This document shows positions 20,560 to 30,774 of a stretch of DNA of 64,000 nucleotides, piece by piece. Origin of the DNA: Candidatus Thiosymbion sp. (lineage in GTDB: Bacteria; Pseudomonadota; Gammaproteobacteria; Chromatiales; Chromatiaceae); NCBI GenBank assembly GCA_018435665.1, contig JAHDND010000007.1:84357-148356 (forward strand). Direction: 5' to 3'. Each line of letters starts with the position of its first letter. Position 1 is the first letter of the stretch. Under the pieces are notes generated by a model, which saw only the letters and a program-made list of their open reading frames with translations, ran no database searches and had not been told where the DNA came from. A program made the translations under genes and the position numbers.

Positions 20560-21445
20560 GGGCAGAGACCGCAGGGTGGTTGGTGAAAATGATACTGGAT
20601 TCAGATTACAGGCCAGCGGCATGCCGGGGTTGTGGTGCCGCCAGGTGAGCGAGGAACTGCTGGAGGCCGAGGCCGACTGGCAGTACCTCCTCAGCCACAT
20701 CCGCGAGCTGGTACAGGACCTGCTACCCCAGCAGCGGCTCGACCGCTTCCTGGCCCGGCTCAACCGGGCACTGGACGGCCCCCTGCTCGACGAGCGCAAG
20801 CTCCGGCTGGTGCCGGACACCCTGCGGCTGTGTCCTCCCGCGATCCATGCCGGGGTGCTGGAGGCGGTGCTGACCGCCCTGCTCAAGGATTGCGCCCTGG
20901 AGATCCTGTACGAGAACGCCAAGGGTGAGCGCGGCCCGGCCCTGATCCACCCCCAGGCGATGGTCCAGCGCGGGCCGACGCCCTACCTCTTCGCCCTGAA
21001 GAACGACGAGACCGCCCCGGTGCGGACCTATGCCCTGCATCGCATGATCCGCGCGCGGGCACGGTTGGACGAGGCGGGGCGCAAGGCCGCGGGCTTTGAT
21101 CTCGACCAGGTGATCACCAGCGGCCAGGTCGACTTTGGCCGCGGCGCGGTGATCGATCTGGAGCTGCGGTTGCGGGGCTATGCGGTCGATGTACTGCGGG
21201 CCTGCCCCATCACCCCGGCGCAGTTCATCGAGGACGAACCGGCGGGATCACCCTTCGTGGCGCGGGTGCGGGTGCCGGAGACCGGCGCCCTGTTGCGCTG
21301 GCTGCTGGGCTTGGGGGATAACGTCGAGGTGGTGGCGCCTGAGGGGCTGCGGCGGGTGATGGGGGAGCAGTTGGTGAGGGCGGCGGGGCATTATGCGAGG
21401 CTGGGCGGGATCGGAGAGGATGTGGGGGAAAGGATGGGGCCATGA
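20558..21445 (+). CDS. WYL-domain protein lacking the N-terminal DNA-binding domain
   Basis: Up to 295 residues. The region ALEILYENAKGERGPALIHPQAMVQRG and the following TYALHRM form a WYL ligand-binding domain, and the end (EPAGSPFVARVRVPETGALLRWLLGLGDNVEVVAPEGLRR) is the usual C-terminal extension. Full-length members have about 100 more residues at the front with a winged helix. Here the similarity starts in the helical linker (DWQYLLSHIRELVQDLL), and the upstream DNA belongs to the oppositely oriented UmuD-like gene, whose start codon it abuts. I conclude that a rearrangement removed the DNA-binding part. The exact start is uncertain (ATG at 20558 or 20621). WYL regulators often sit beside defence genes, as here. 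Confidence 0.7.
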   Translation: MGRDRRVVGENDTGFRLQASGMPGLWCRQVSEELLEAEADWQYLLSHIRELVQDLLPQQRLDRFLARLNRALDGPLLDERKLRLVPDTLRLCPPAIHAGVLEAVLTALLKDCALEILYENAKGERGPALIHPQAMVQRGPTPYLFALKNDETAPVRTYALHRMIRARARLDEAGRKAAGFDLDQVITSGQVDFGRGAVIDLELRLRGYAVDVLRACPITPAQFIEDEPAGSPFVARVRVPETGALLRWLLGLGDNVEVVAPEGLRRVMGEQLVRAAGHYARLGGIGEDVGERMGP

Positions 21446-21575
21446 GCCTCGCGTCGTGCCGAAGCGGTGGTGGGTCATCAGAGGCGAGTGGCAGATAGAC
21501 CTGAGCACCGCGTTCGCGGCCTGGCGCGGTAGGCGTAAACTGTGGGGCCAGGTGTCTGGCGCGGAGTAGCTGGCG

Positions 21576-22094
21576 ATGGTGAAAGCGGTGGCGGACAGCG
21601 GCGGCATCATGCCCGCGCCTCGCCTGATTCAGGGGGTTGAGCGCCTGGGGGCGACGCTTACGGAGGCGGAATTGTTCACGCGATTCATGCGTGAGTTCAT
21701 CGCCGATGAGGCGAGCGCCATCTTCGTCGATGTCACGGGTGAATCCCTGATCATAGACAGGGAGCTGTTCACCGACCTGCGCGGGAAATGGAAGATCCAG
21801 AAAGGGGAACGCGCGGAATGGTTGTTGTATACCGCGGTGAACATCAAGCACCCAGACGAGATATGGCTGGAGTCCGGACGGGTTGGCGGGAATGACAAAC
21901 GCTACTACCTGAGCCGGTTCGAAGTCGGCCGGCGCGGCTTGCTGGCGTGCGTGGCCGTTTTTGAACGCAGGCCAGGGATGACGGGAGCTTGGTCAGGCGT
22001 GACGAACTACGCCACCACGCGCGAAGACGATTACCTTGCGACCAAGCGCAGCCAGGAGGGATGGGAACTCAAGCATGGGAGGTGGGAGCGCTAG
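21576..22094 (+). CDS. Orphan protein with a PBECR2-like phage nuclease domain
   Basis: 172 residues. The second half (WLLYTAVNIKHPDEIWLE, RYYLSRFEVG, LACVAVFERR, NYATTREDDYLATKRSQEGWELKHG) has the pattern I associate with the barnase/EndoU/colicin-E5/D/RelE-like fold nucleases found at the ends of phage head proteins. The first half (TEAELFTRFMREFIADEASAIFVD) is helical and unrecognised. No other phage structural gene lies near. GGAG precedes the ATG. It may be a detached toxin module or a phage relic at the edge of the defence-type island. The assignment rests on pattern memory only. Confidence 0.5.
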   Translation: MVKAVADSGGIMPAPRLIQGVERLGATLTEAELFTRFMREFIADEASAIFVDVTGESLIIDRELFTDLRGKWKIQKGERAEWLLYTAVNIKHPDEIWLESGRVGGNDKRYYLSRFEVGRRGLLACVAVFERRPGMTGAWSGVTNYATTREDDYLATKRSQEGWELKHGRWER

Positions 22095-22303
22095 GGGGGC
22101 GTCCCTAGCGTCCAAGCGGGCGACTGGTAGCTCACGTCCCGAGGTCGCCGCACGCTGTGACACCCTCAGCCTACCCACTGTGGGTCGGAATTGCAACCTC
22201 CAGCTTTGCCTGATACTCCTGGCCAGTGCCGGGTGGCAGCCGCGCTTTTACTTGGCGGGGATTGGGGAATGCGTGCGCACGCCGGATGAAGGGTGACCAG
22301 GGC

Positions 22304-25279
22304 TCAATCCCCCTCTTCAAACTCCGCATTCTTGAACTTCAGGGTGCGGCAGTTTTCCCTGACGGCCCGTTGCAGGTCAGCATCGAAGCCCAAGCCGGAT
22401 TCGGCCTGGATTTCCACGCTGATCTTGACCTTCACGCCCATGCGGGTCGTGAACTGCTGGACCACCTCGTCCACCAGGTCGGCGAATTGCTTCTTGGCCA
22501 GGATGGGGTCGAGGTCGATGCCGCCGTAGAACCGCTTCTTGGGGCTCGGCACGCCCGCCAGGCCGCCACCGCCGGGGATGGCTCCACCCGGGCCGATGGT
22601 TCCACCGCCGGCGGACGCGCCGCCGCCGGGCGTCGTCCCACCGCCGGACTGGTAGAAACCACGGGTCGGATCACCGACGCCCCGGCCATCCCCTCCTCCC
22701 GGATTGGCGCCATCACCACCCTGCCCGTCCCCGATACCTTGTGATCCCCAGTCCATCGCGTTTGTCCCGCTCCCTGACCCAGCGGCCGCCGCTGCCCGCT
22801 CGGCCGCTAGCAGTGCCGCCACGTAAGCCGCCGCGGCCCCTGGCTCGATCAGCAGCAAGGCGGCATCCAGGGTGAAGGGGATGCGCTTGCCGAAGCTGAA
22901 GCCCAGGTAGCGCACTTCATCACCCTGCCCTTCCTGGCCCTGGGCGATGGCGAAGAAGTCCCGACTGTCCAGGCCGTCGTTGAGGGTGGCCTGGAAGACC
23001 TGGCTGTCCAGCAGGCGAGGCAGGTACAACTGCTGACAGCTCTGATGCCAGACGGTCTGGGCACTGACCGCGACCACGCCGTCCTTCCAGAACCAGGTCT
23101 TGAGGAGCTGGTGCAGATGGAAGGGCGACCAGGCGGTGATGAGGAGTTCCTGGTCCTTGAGGACGTGCTCGATCTCCTGGGTCAGGTTCGCCGCCCCGGC
23201 GTTGAGAAGGAAGTGCTCCCACTTGACCTCGGACAGGCCCTTGCGGGGGCTGGCCTCCTGCAGGGGGGACAGGAGCCAGCGGTAGGTCTCGCGCAGCAGG
23301 CGCTTGAGGACCTCGAGGTCCTGGTCCAGGCTGGCGCTGGCCTGCTGGGCCTGGTAGGCGTCCAGATTGAGCTTGAGGTCCTTGATGTCGGCGACGATGG
23401 ACTGCCAGGCGAGGACGGACCGGACCTGGTCCTTGAGCCGGTTGCGGCTCTCCTCGTCGGCGGCCAGGAATAGCAGGCGGTTCTGCTTGAAGCGCGGCTG
23501 CTCCCCGCGGTTTTTGAGGATGACGCTGGCCAGTTCGGTGGCCAGGTTGGGGCCGGAGCGACTGAAACCCGCCTCCGGGGGCAGCACCACCAGGCGCAAG
23601 GCCCAGTCGTCCGGCACGTCGCCGCTGGGGGTGAAGACATGGATGCCGCCAAAGAGGCCGGTGGCCAGGGTCTTCTGCAGGCGCTCGCGGATGGCGGGCA
23701 CCACGTCCTCCTTGTCGCTGAAGCGGCGCATGCGCTCTTCCTTCTCCCGACGCAGGTTGGGGCGGGTGTCCAGGTAGTAGCGATGATTGACGCGGTTGAG
23801 GTAATGCAAGCGGTCCCCCAAGCGGCGCAGGGCGTCCTTGTAGAGGCCGACCGCCTGGCCGGGCTGGGCGGCGCCGAGGAGGATGCGCTCGCTCTCGACG
23901 CCGCGCACCATCTGGTTGGCGGTGCTGGGGGCGCTGCCGAGGAAGATGGTGCGGGCGGTACGGCGGCAGGCCTGGAGGGCGCCCAGGCGGGTGTCGGTGC
24001 GCTCGATCTCGGTGGTCTCGGCGCGCTCGCCGTCCACGTCGCGCTCCAGGACCGGGTCCCAGCCCTGGGGCAAGGGGTAGATGGCGACGTTGCGGATGTC
24101 GCCGTCGTAGAGGGGCAGGCTGCCAGGGAGGATGAGCAGGTCATTGTTCCCGTCCTGCCACAGGCGATGGATGACCTTGGCCATCAGCTTGAGCACCCCG
24201 CGGGTGCGCTGGAAGTTGTCCAGGCTGGACCAGTCCTCGTAGAGGCGGTCGAAGACCTCGGGGTGGATGGGATAGGCGCGCAGCAGGCGCTGGAAGTAGT
24301 GGCTGTCCTGGGTCTCGGCGGGGAAGTCGGCGCGGTTGGCGGTGTAGAAGTCGGCGAAGGCGCGGCACACCGCCTCCGCCGCCTCGGGCTGGGCGACGGC
24401 GCGGAACAGCCGGCGCCGGACGATCTCGAAGGCCTCCTCGGTGGCCACCGGCTTCCACAGGGCCTGGACCCGGCCGAAGTAGTGCTTCAGGGATTCCAGG
24501 GCCTTGACCCCGCGCTGGCTGCCGGCCTCGCGTTCCGACTCCGGCAGGGAGGCGAGCATGACGGCGGTGGGCACCGCCTTGAGGGCCTCGGTGAGGGCCT
24601 GGATGAAGGACAGATTGGAGTCGAAGGTGCCGCCGCGCAGGGGCTTGCCCTCCTCGAACTGACGCACGTAGGCCACCAGCTCATCCACCAGGATGACGCA
24701 GGGGGCGTAGGTGGCCAGCAGGGTCTCCAGGCTGGCCTTGCCCGGGGAGGTGCCGGAGGCGTCGGCGTCCGCCACCAGGGCATAGCCCGCGGCCCCGCCC
24801 AACTGCCAGGCCAGGTCGCCCCAGAGGGTGTTGAGCGCCTGTCCCTCGCGGACCAGGGGCTGGTTGGGGGAGGACTGGTTGCCGTCCAGGACCACCACCC
24901 GCGCCCGGGGCAGGGTGGTGACCCCGGCGGCGTCGAGGAGGGCGGAGACCCCGGGGAGGTCGCTGGCCGGGACCTGGGCACTGGCGAGGTGATAGACCGC
25001 CAGCTCGGTATGGGTCTTGCCGCCACCAAAGGCGGTCTGGAGCTGGATGACCGGGTCGCCCCCGCGGCCGGTGAGGCGGTGGAGCACCGAGTCGAACAGC
25101 AGGCGCATGCCCTCGGTGATGTAGGTGCGCTGGAAGAACAGCACCGGGTCCTGGTACTCCGGCGTGGCCTTGCCGGCATGGACCCGGGACAGGTCGGCGG
25201 CGAACTCGGCCTGCTGGAAGGTGCCTTTGAGCACGTCCTCGTGGGGGACGGCGATCTCGCGCCAGGGCTTCAGAGTCAT
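22304..25279 (-). CDS. DUF499 (COG1483) AAA+ family ATPase of a defence-type island
   Basis: 991 residues. The N-terminus ([26 protein letters not shown]) is typical of DUF499 proteins. A P-loop lies in [12 protein letters not shown] (near residue 95) and a Walker B in [12 protein letters not shown] (near 197). A Gly/Ser-rich linker (about 845-925) joins a C-terminal domain ([25 protein letters not shown]). Members are found with DUF1156 methylases and SNF2 helicases and are presumed to be large ATPases acting on DNA or on the methylase complex; the activity is not established. It is the last gene of the minus-strand run. GAGGT upstream of the ATG gives it a strong ribosome-binding site, nine bases after the DUF4276 stop. 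Confidence 0.88.
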   Translation of the reverse strand: MTLKPWREIAVPHEDVLKGTFQQAEFAADLSRVHAGKATPEYQDPVLFFQRTYITEGMRLLFDSVLHRLTGRGGDPVIQLQTAFGGGKTHTELAVYHLASAQVPASDLPGVSALLDAAGVTTLPRARVVVLDGNQSSPNQPLVREGQALNTLWGDLAWQLGGAAGYALVADADASGTSPGKASLETLLATYAPCVILVDELVAYVRQFEEGKPLRGGTFDSNLSFIQALTEALKAVPTAVMLASLPESEREAGSQRGVKALESLKHYFGRVQALWKPVATEEAFEIVRRRLFRAVAQPEAAEAVCRAFADFYTANRADFPAETQDSHYFQRLLRAYPIHPEVFDRLYEDWSSLDNFQRTRGVLKLMAKVIHRLWQDGNNDLLILPGSLPLYDGDIRNVAIYPLPQGWDPVLERDVDGERAETTEIERTDTRLGALQACRRTARTIFLGSAPSTANQMVRGVESERILLGAAQPGQAVGLYKDALRRLGDRLHYLNRVNHRYYLDTRPNLRREKEERMRRFSDKEDVVPAIRERLQKTLATGLFGGIHVFTPSGDVPDDWALRLVVLPPEAGFSRSGPNLATELASVILKNRGEQPRFKQNRLLFLAADEESRNRLKDQVRSVLAWQSIVADIKDLKLNLDAYQAQQASASLDQDLEVLKRLLRETYRWLLSPLQEASPRKGLSEVKWEHFLLNAGAANLTQEIEHVLKDQELLITAWSPFHLHQLLKTWFWKDGVVAVSAQTVWHQSCQQLYLPRLLDSQVFQATLNDGLDSRDFFAIAQGQEGQGDEVRYLGFSFGKRIPFTLDAALLLIEPGAAAAYVAALLAAERAAAAAGSGSGTNAMDWGSQGIGDGQGGDGANPGGGDGRGVGDPTRGFYQSGGGTTPGGGASAGGGTIGPGGAIPGGGGLAGVPSPKKRFYGGIDLDPILAKKQFADLVDEVVQQFTTRMGVKVKISVEIQAESGLGFDADLQRAVRENCRTLKFKNAEFEEGD

Positions 25280-25288
25280 AGCGTTACC

Positions 25289-25861
25289 TCACGGGACCTT
25301 TGCCAGATGTGCAAGAGCGCGCATACCGGCGATAAATACCTGGAAACTGGGTGAGTGATTACCGTCCCAGCCCATCATCCGCCCCAGGCGCCGGGCGCCA
25401 TCATTCTTCTGGAACCCCCTGATCCAATGTTCCAGATCCCGAGAGGGCTTGGCGCGGAGATCGGGATTGGGGCACTTTTTGCGCAGGGCCAGGGGATTCA
25501 CGCCGGCTTCCGGATAGGCCATCGCCAATGCCTGGGGATCGCCCAAATACCAACTTTCCAACTCCTGACAAACCAGGCGGATCAGCACCTTGCGATCCGT
25601 GATGGCGGCCATCGCTTGTAGCCGGGACTTGAGGGCGGAACAGTCGGCATTGTCATTGTCACGCATAATCACAAAACAGGCTCCAGGCTCCCGCCAGCCC
25701 TTGAGCTTGATGGGAATACTCCGTTCCAGATCGGTCCTGCCGCGATGCGCGACGCATAAAAAGTCCCGCTCATGCTGCCAGCCCGGGATCAGCCGGGGCA
25801 GAAACTCCAACAGGAACGCCTTCATGGACGGCTCTTCCAGCAACAGGATCACCCGGCCCAT
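25289..25861 (-). CDS. DUF4276 family protein (Toprim-like fold)
   Basis: 190 residues from the ATG that shares bases with the preceding stop (TGATG). The core reads MGRVILLLEEPS, FVIMRDNDNADCSALK and LVCQELESWYLGDPQAL, which is the DUF4276 pattern with acidic residues in the places expected for a Toprim-type metal site. DUF4276 genes regularly follow OLD/AAA-type ATPase genes, as here, giving a split version of the ATPase-Toprim nuclease arrangement of OLD and PARIS-like systems. Likely role: nuclease or effector controlled by the ATPase; this is inference. The pair is visibly less GC-rich than DUF499 and the SNF2 helicase, which suggests it joined the operon as a unit. Confidence 0.8.
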   Translation of the reverse strand: MGRVILLLEEPSMKAFLLEFLPRLIPGWQHERDFLCVAHRGRTDLERSIPIKLKGWREPGACFVIMRDNDNADCSALKSRLQAMAAITDRKVLIRLVCQELESWYLGDPQALAMAYPEAGVNPLALRKKCPNPDLRAKPSRDLEHWIRGFQKNDGARRLGRMMGWDGNHSPSFQVFIAGMRALAHLAKVP

Positions 25862-27039
25862 CAGGGGTGGACCCCCTCGAACAGGCCCTGACGCCACAAG
25901 TACCCCGGCAGGTCGCCGGCCTCGACCAAGGCGCGCAGGTTCTCGGAATCGCTCGCGCGCTGGATCGTCGCAAAGCCGCCTTCCTTCCGCAGGTAATAAA
26001 TCTCCTCCAGCTTGAGCGCGTCCAGAAAATCCGGCGAATGGGTAGAGACAAAGACCTGTCCACCGCGCTGGGCATAATCGCGGAACTCCTCCGCCAACTC
26101 GGCCAGCAATTCAGGATAGAGCTGGTTTTCCGGCTCCTCGACGGCCAGCAACGGGAAAGGCTTCGGGTCATAGAGCAGCACGAGATAAGCGAACATCTTG
26201 ATGGTGCCATCGGAGACAAAGCGCGCAATGAAGGGATCCTTGAAACTGCCATCCTGAAAACGCAGCACCAGGCGTCCGTCTTCGGTGGGTTTCGCTTCCA
26301 CCTGCGTCACACCGGGTACGCGCCGCTTCATGGCGTCGAGTACCCGCTCGAAGCGGTCACCGTGGTAAGTGAAGAGATACTGGGCGACCTGGGCCAGATT
26401 GTCGCCACGGGTGGAGAGATGTTCCGCGTAGCCCTCCTCGGTGCTGGGGCGGGCCTCGGCGATGTGGAAATCGGAAATCTGCCAGTTCTCGATCAGGTTG
26501 CGAAATTCGGCCACGACCCGAAAGTCCTTGAACTGGCCGAGCCCTTTGATCGCCAGGACATCGGGTTCGTCGAGCACATACTCGGCGCGTTCCTCTTCAG
26601 CCCCTTCCTGACCATAAACCTGCTCGTTGGTGATGGCCGTGCCCCGACCCTTCGAGAAATCGACAAAGTGCCAAGGCTGACCGCGCTGGCCGCGACGAAA
26701 TTTCAGCACCTCACGTTCCACCACCACCCGGCCATCCTCCTCGTCAATGGCAAGGTTATAAGTCGCCAGCCGGCCGCCGGATTCCCTGAACTTGAGTTCG
26801 ATGCGCAGCGGCCCGCGTTGATGGCGACTCCGCAATTCCTTGAGCCCACCGCGCCGAGCTACGGCCTTCCCCGCGCTCAGGGTCAGCGCGTCCTTGAGGA
26901 AGGTAAAGACGTCGAACAGGGTACTTTTACCGGTGCCATTGGCGCCCACCAAGGCCACTAAACGCGGCAGATTCTCCAGTCGCGCCTTACGGAAGACCCG
27001 GTAGTTCTCGATCTCGATCGACTCGATTTGCATGACCAC
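25861..27039 (-). CDS. AAA-family ATPase (AAA_21/RecF-OLD-like), partner of DUF4276
   Basis: 392 residues. The P-loop is in ALVGANGTGKSTLFDVF (near residue 35). The distal half has SDGTIKMFAYLVLLYDP, the Walker B LLAVEEPENQLYPELL and the D-loop/switch FVSTHSPDFLDAL, so a complete SMC/RecF-like head domain is present. The middle is a helical insertion instead of a long coiled coil. Stop and next start overlap in TGATG. It starts four bases after the methylase stop. It probably senses damaged or invading DNA and drives the DUF4276 effector, by analogy with other ATPase-Toprim pairs. Confidence 0.85.
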   Translation of the reverse strand: MVMQIESIEIENYRVFRKARLENLPRLVALVGANGTGKSTLFDVFTFLKDALTLSAGKAVARRGGLKELRSRHQRGPLRIELKFRESGGRLATYNLAIDEEDGRVVVEREVLKFRRGQRGQPWHFVDFSKGRGTAITNEQVYGQEGAEEERAEYVLDEPDVLAIKGLGQFKDFRVVAEFRNLIENWQISDFHIAEARPSTEEGYAEHLSTRGDNLAQVAQYLFTYHGDRFERVLDAMKRRVPGVTQVEAKPTEDGRLVLRFQDGSFKDPFIARFVSDGTIKMFAYLVLLYDPKPFPLLAVEEPENQLYPELLAELAEEFRDYAQRGGQVFVSTHSPDFLDALKLEEIYYLRKEGGFATIQRASDSENLRALVEAGDLPGYLWRQGLFEGVHP

Positions 27040-27043
27040 CTCC

Positions 27044-29923
27044 TCAGAGATCTAGCGGCCTTTGCGAGCCCAAGAGACCGGCCTCGCTGGCGGCCTGCTC
27101 GATGCCGCTCCAGGCGGTAATGAGTTCGTTATAGGCCCGGGCGTCCTCGGCCCAGCCCTGGCGTTCGCAGAGGGTATAGAGCCGGTAGGCCAGGGCGCGG
27201 ATGGCCTCGCCGCGGGTAGGCATGGGCGCCAGCAGGGCGCCGGCGGCGACCTCGCCATCCTGATTGAGGGCACGGATCAGCTGGTGCAGGGCCTCCCAGA
27301 CGGGGGTACGGGTGTCCTGGACAGGGGACCAGTCCGGGGGCAGCTCCGCCCAGCGCAGCAGGCGCACCTCGCCCTGGCCGGAGGCGATGACGCCCGCCTC
27401 GGCGAGACCCGCGGGACTGGTGCCCTTGGCACGGGCCAGGGTGTCCGCGTCGCCATACTTGCCGATGGCCCAGCCGTGGGTCTCGAACCAATGCAGGCAG
27501 AATTGGGTGTCGCGGTCGAAGTCGTCCTCGGCGAGGAAGCGGTTGATGTGTTGCAGGGCGGTGCGCACGCTCATGGGGGTGCCGTCGGCCTCCAGCACGG
27601 CGGCATACTTGCTGAAGATGGCCATGCCGGGGCCGATGATGGCCTGGGACAGGTCCACTGGCGCCACCGGGCTGTTGATGCCGCCGCGGGTCATGTCTTC
27701 CAGGGCCTCGGGTAGTGCGGCGTTGAGTTCGCGCAGGAACTCGCGGCGGCTGATGGTGGGAGCGTCGGAATCGCGTTTGCGGCAGACGAGGACAATGCTG
27801 GAGGCGAGGGCGTTGGTTTCTGCACCAACCATCCGGCGATCAAGTTCCGTTCGCATCGGCCAGGTGCCGGTGAGGGCGAAGCCAGCACGGACTACCGCGT
27901 CTAGAAAGGTTTCCCAGCCCGTACTGGAGGTGCCCACGTCACCCTTAGTTTCGGCTTGCTTGAAGGCATAGTAAATGGTGACCGGGAAGGCCGGATGGGC
28001 CTGCTCGGCCAGGTTGTGGATGGCGCGGGTCATGCCGTCGAGGAAGAAGCCTTCGGCCTTTTCTTTACTGCCATGGCGGTAAGGGGTGGCGACCAGTTCC
28101 TCGGCCTTGGGTACGGCCAGCGTCGCGTAAAGCCCGGGGAAGATCGGCTTTAGACTCTTGCGAAGCCAGACGTAAAAGAAGTCGGAGAGATCTGCATACC
28201 CGATGTTGTCGTAATAAGGAGGATCGGAGGAGATGACCTTGGCCGTACTTATGACCTGTGATTGGGCATCTGCTTGGGATGCAAATCCAGCCACATAAGG
28301 CCAGACATTCTCAAGTCCGGTATGGATAGACTTAATGCCCCCTTCAAAATTTCCGCTCGAATCAGACAGTGGATTACTTTCTACAAAATCCCAAACCATC
28401 GGAATCGCTTGTCGTCCAAAAGTATTGCGTGCGTGTTCCCTAAGGGAGGCCCAGGCGCAGACACCTGAATTCCGGTCAGCTATTTTGTCCGTCGCAAATC
28501 CCAAATACACCCCCACCGCCTGTGCATACGCCTTCGCCCCGTTGCCTCCAACATCCAGCCCTGTGCTGTCATCGACCATCCCTGCTGCCCGCGTATCCTT
28601 GTGGCATTTCTCGATGGCCACCTGCACCAGATCGGAAAAGGTAGTCAGCGCAACGAGTTGGCGGGGCGTGAAGAGGTCGCCATAGGTTTTTAGTCCATAG
28701 AGCGGCGGCGAGAACCAGCGCGGGTTCTCCGGCATCGCAACTTCCGGCTTCCAATCGGGCTGCGCTTCGTGCGCGATTGTTTCCTGCTCAGGCGTGGGGG
28801 CGAGATAAACGCGACCTCGCTTCCCCTCGGCCACGACGGCCATCAGTCGTGCGCCCATGCGCCCAGCGTTGGCTTCCGCGTAAATGTGTTTCGGTTCGAT
28901 GGGCGTATGGGACAACAAGCACTGGAAATTTGCCCCGCGGGTAAGCTTGGTGCCGTTCTTCGCGCTCTCCGGCAGTTTCCCGACCTTCACCATAAAGCGA
29001 TAACGATCTCCTTCGACCACTGGCGCCACATAGGCCTCCTTGCCCGCCTTGCTCGACAGCACAAAGGTTGAGGCCAGCGGTACCTCGGCATGACTGAAGA
29101 CCGGGTTGGGGCTTCTCACCGTTCGCGCCCACAGCCAGGCGATCACGGTGAGCTTATCCCCCAGGATGGGCTTCAAGTCCGGCCGTTCGGCGATCATCTC
29201 CGCGGTGATTTCGATCTTGGGGAAGAGGTGGCCAATGCGCTTTTCCGCCTCCGCCCGCATCCAGGCACCATAGCGACGCACGTCCTCGGCCAGGCCCTTG
29301 GCGCCGGACCAATCCTCGACCAGCTTGCCCTGCTTCTGGTCCTTGGGCAGGGGTCCCACCGGCGGCCGGTTGGCGAAGCGCGGCGGGATCTCGATCATCG
29401 CCTTGTTGATGGTCACGGCCACCGGGTTGAGGTCCGAGGCCCAGGCCTCCAGCCCCAGACGCTGGGCTTCCAGCGGTAGCGCCCCGCCCCCGGCGAAGGG
29501 GTCATGAAAGGCCGGTAGTTTGTCCGGGTTGAAAAGCTCCGCCGCCTGGGGGTGTCCCTTGTTCAGGGCACAGGTCTCGCGCCAGCTATTCCAGATCTCC
29601 GCCCGGGCGCGGGCCAGCACCTCCTCGTTGTTGGTGTTCTCCCACTGCACCAGGTCCTCGATGATCTTGAACAGCCGCTCCCGTTCCTGGGTGGCCTTTT
29701 CCTTATTCACCCCCCGCCCCAGGTGGCGCTCGTAGCCGGGGTCGTTGACCATCTGGGCGAAGATCACCGCCCGCGCCGCCGCCAGGGGCCGGCGTGCCCA
29801 CCAGAGGTGCAGGGTGCTGGGGTGGCCATGGCGGATCGACTTTTCCCGCGCCGCGGCGGTGTTGATCTTGTCCAGCGGCAGGGCGACTTCGATGAGCTTC
29901 TTAGGGGTCTTGATGGCGGTCAT
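27044..29923 (-). CDS. DUF1156 (COG1743) adenine-specific DNA methylase
   Basis: 959 residues. The N-terminal DUF1156 block reads [20 protein letters not shown] and [16 protein letters not shown]. The SAM-binding motif [17 protein letters not shown] lies near residue 143 and the catalytic [15 protein letters not shown] near 564, so motif I precedes motif IV by an unusually long region, as in this family. It should methylate adenine in DNA. The DNA between about 28140 and 28520, just before and over the catalytic motif, is clearly more AT-rich than the rest of the gene, which hints at mosaic exchange. It starts six bases after the NYN stop and ends four bases before the AAA gene. Confidence 0.88.
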   Translation of the reverse strand: MTAIKTPKKLIEVALPLDKINTAAAREKSIRHGHPSTLHLWWARRPLAAARAVIFAQMVNDPGYERHLGRGVNKEKATQERERLFKIIEDLVQWENTNNEEVLARARAEIWNSWRETCALNKGHPQAAELFNPDKLPAFHDPFAGGGALPLEAQRLGLEAWASDLNPVAVTINKAMIEIPPRFANRPPVGPLPKDQKQGKLVEDWSGAKGLAEDVRRYGAWMRAEAEKRIGHLFPKIEITAEMIAERPDLKPILGDKLTVIAWLWARTVRSPNPVFSHAEVPLASTFVLSSKAGKEAYVAPVVEGDRYRFMVKVGKLPESAKNGTKLTRGANFQCLLSHTPIEPKHIYAEANAGRMGARLMAVVAEGKRGRVYLAPTPEQETIAHEAQPDWKPEVAMPENPRWFSPPLYGLKTYGDLFTPRQLVALTTFSDLVQVAIEKCHKDTRAAGMVDDSTGLDVGGNGAKAYAQAVGVYLGFATDKIADRNSGVCAWASLREHARNTFGRQAIPMVWDFVESNPLSDSSGNFEGGIKSIHTGLENVWPYVAGFASQADAQSQVISTAKVISSDPPYYDNIGYADLSDFFYVWLRKSLKPIFPGLYATLAVPKAEELVATPYRHGSKEKAEGFFLDGMTRAIHNLAEQAHPAFPVTIYYAFKQAETKGDVGTSSTGWETFLDAVVRAGFALTGTWPMRTELDRRMVGAETNALASSIVLVCRKRDSDAPTISRREFLRELNAALPEALEDMTRGGINSPVAPVDLSQAIIGPGMAIFSKYAAVLEADGTPMSVRTALQHINRFLAEDDFDRDTQFCLHWFETHGWAIGKYGDADTLARAKGTSPAGLAEAGVIASGQGEVRLLRWAELPPDWSPVQDTRTPVWEALHQLIRALNQDGEVAAGALLAPMPTRGEAIRALAYRLYTLCERQGWAEDARAYNELITAWSGIEQAASEAGLLGSQRPLDL

Positions 29924-29929
29924 GGTGGG

Positions 29930-30547
29930 TCAACTCCATGGGGCCGGACGGCTCAAGGCGAAGCCATCGGGTTTGATGATCCGGTCGGGTAGCTGGCTGG
30001 CGCGCAGCTTGTCTTCCCCAATGGTGAGGTAGCCATGGGCGTGGCGTTTGAGTTCGTTCGAATATCGACCCGGCGGGAAGGCGACGATGACACGCTTGGT
30101 TGGAAACCGCTCGCGCACTCGGCGTATGGGGGTGGTCAGATCACTGTCCCCGGAGACAATGAGCGCGATATCGAAACCGTCATCGAAGGCATCGCACAGC
30201 AACTGGAAGGCAATGTTGACATCGGTCATCTTCTCTTCGTAGTCCGGCCAGTTGGCGCCGCATTGCCAGCATTTGCGCTTTTTTTCCAGGTAATGGCCGA
30301 ACTGGCATTGCACGCCCTGTTGCGCCAGCGCCTCGAGGTAGTCGTTCTGGCGCTTTTGATCGGCAGCGTTGCGGCCGTTGTTGCGAATACGGGTGGAAAA
30401 GTAATGGGTTGTCACGAGGTGCTGGCCCGGCTTGAGCAAATGCCGGGCGAGCAGGGCGACGTCCAGCCAATAGTAGCGTTTGAAGCCTGAGTGCTTGAGG
30501 CCGAAATAGAGGTTGAATCCGTCCACGTAGGCGATCAGTCGTGCCAT
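29930..30547 (-). CDS. NYN-domain (LabA/DUF88-like, PIN-fold) putative ribonuclease
   Basis: 205 residues. The metal-site aspartates of the NYN fold are visible in AYVDGFNLYFGL, EEKMTDVNIAFQLL and VSGDSDLTTPIRRV. A CWQC pair lies between the first and second motif. NYN proteins are PIN-like nucleases, often acting on RNA. In this place it may serve as effector or processing nuclease of the island. It has GGAG before the ATG and begins the tight run NYN-methylase-AAA-DUF4276-DUF499. A 312-base gap holding the small-RNA unit on the other strand separates it from the helicase gene. Confidence 0.85.
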   Translation of the reverse strand: MARLIAYVDGFNLYFGLKHSGFKRYYWLDVALLARHLLKPGQHLVTTHYFSTRIRNNGRNAADQKRQNDYLEALAQQGVQCQFGHYLEKKRKCWQCGANWPDYEEKMTDVNIAFQLLCDAFDDGFDIALIVSGDSDLTTPIRRVRERFPTKRVIVAFPPGRYSNELKRHAHGYLTIGEDKLRASQLPDRIIKPDGFALSRPAPWS

Positions 30548-30678
30548 TCACACATCTCCAGCTTGTACCCGTCCCACCGCCTTACCCTCCCCTGCCAGGG
30601 GTGGGGATCAGGAGAATCAGGGTCTTATGCCGCCGGGGCCGCACTGGCGACTGGGTTGTACGGTACTGATACGTCGGC

Positions 30679-30707
30679 TTGACGGTGCCGGGAGCCATGT
30701 TCATAAT
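30679..30707 (+). promoter_or_regulatory. Sigma-70-type promoter for a small RNA, antisense to the island
   Basis: TTGACG at 30679-30684 and CATAAT at 30702-30707 are separated by exactly 17 bases, each one mismatch from consensus. Transcription would start near 30714 and run rightward into two hairpins and a T-run. Confidence 0.6.
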
Positions 30708-30713
30708 CGTGTT

Positions 30714-30773
30714 TACTAACCCCGCCGGAGATAGCATCTCCGGCCCGACGCCCCGAAAGGGGCGTCTCTTTTT
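30714..30773 (+). ncRNA. Candidate small RNA with two hairpins, inside the defence-type island
   Basis: About 60 nucleotides between the promoter and a T-run. A perfect 9-bp stem (gccggagat / atctccggc, 30724-30744, loop agc) is followed by an 8-bp stem with a GAAA tetraloop (gacgcccc / ggggcgtc, 30747-30766) and TCTTTTT. No reading frame of useful length fits. It lies in the 312-base gap between the NYN and helicase genes, opposite to both. Function unknown: it could be a guide, an antitoxin-like RNA or a regulator, or merely a terminator with a chance promoter. Confidence 0.5.
30747..30773 (+). terminator. Rho-independent terminator of the small RNA
   Basis: GACGCCCC-GAAA-GGGGCGTC stem-loop followed by TCTTTTT. 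It is oriented rightward, so it does not serve the minus-strand operon. Confidence 0.8.
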
Positions 30774-30774
30774 G

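Noticed and set aside
20560..20922. Upstream extension of the UmuD-like frame on the minus strand
   Set aside because: It is Ser/Arg-rich antisense of the WYL gene; UmuD similarity starts only after the ATG at 20559.
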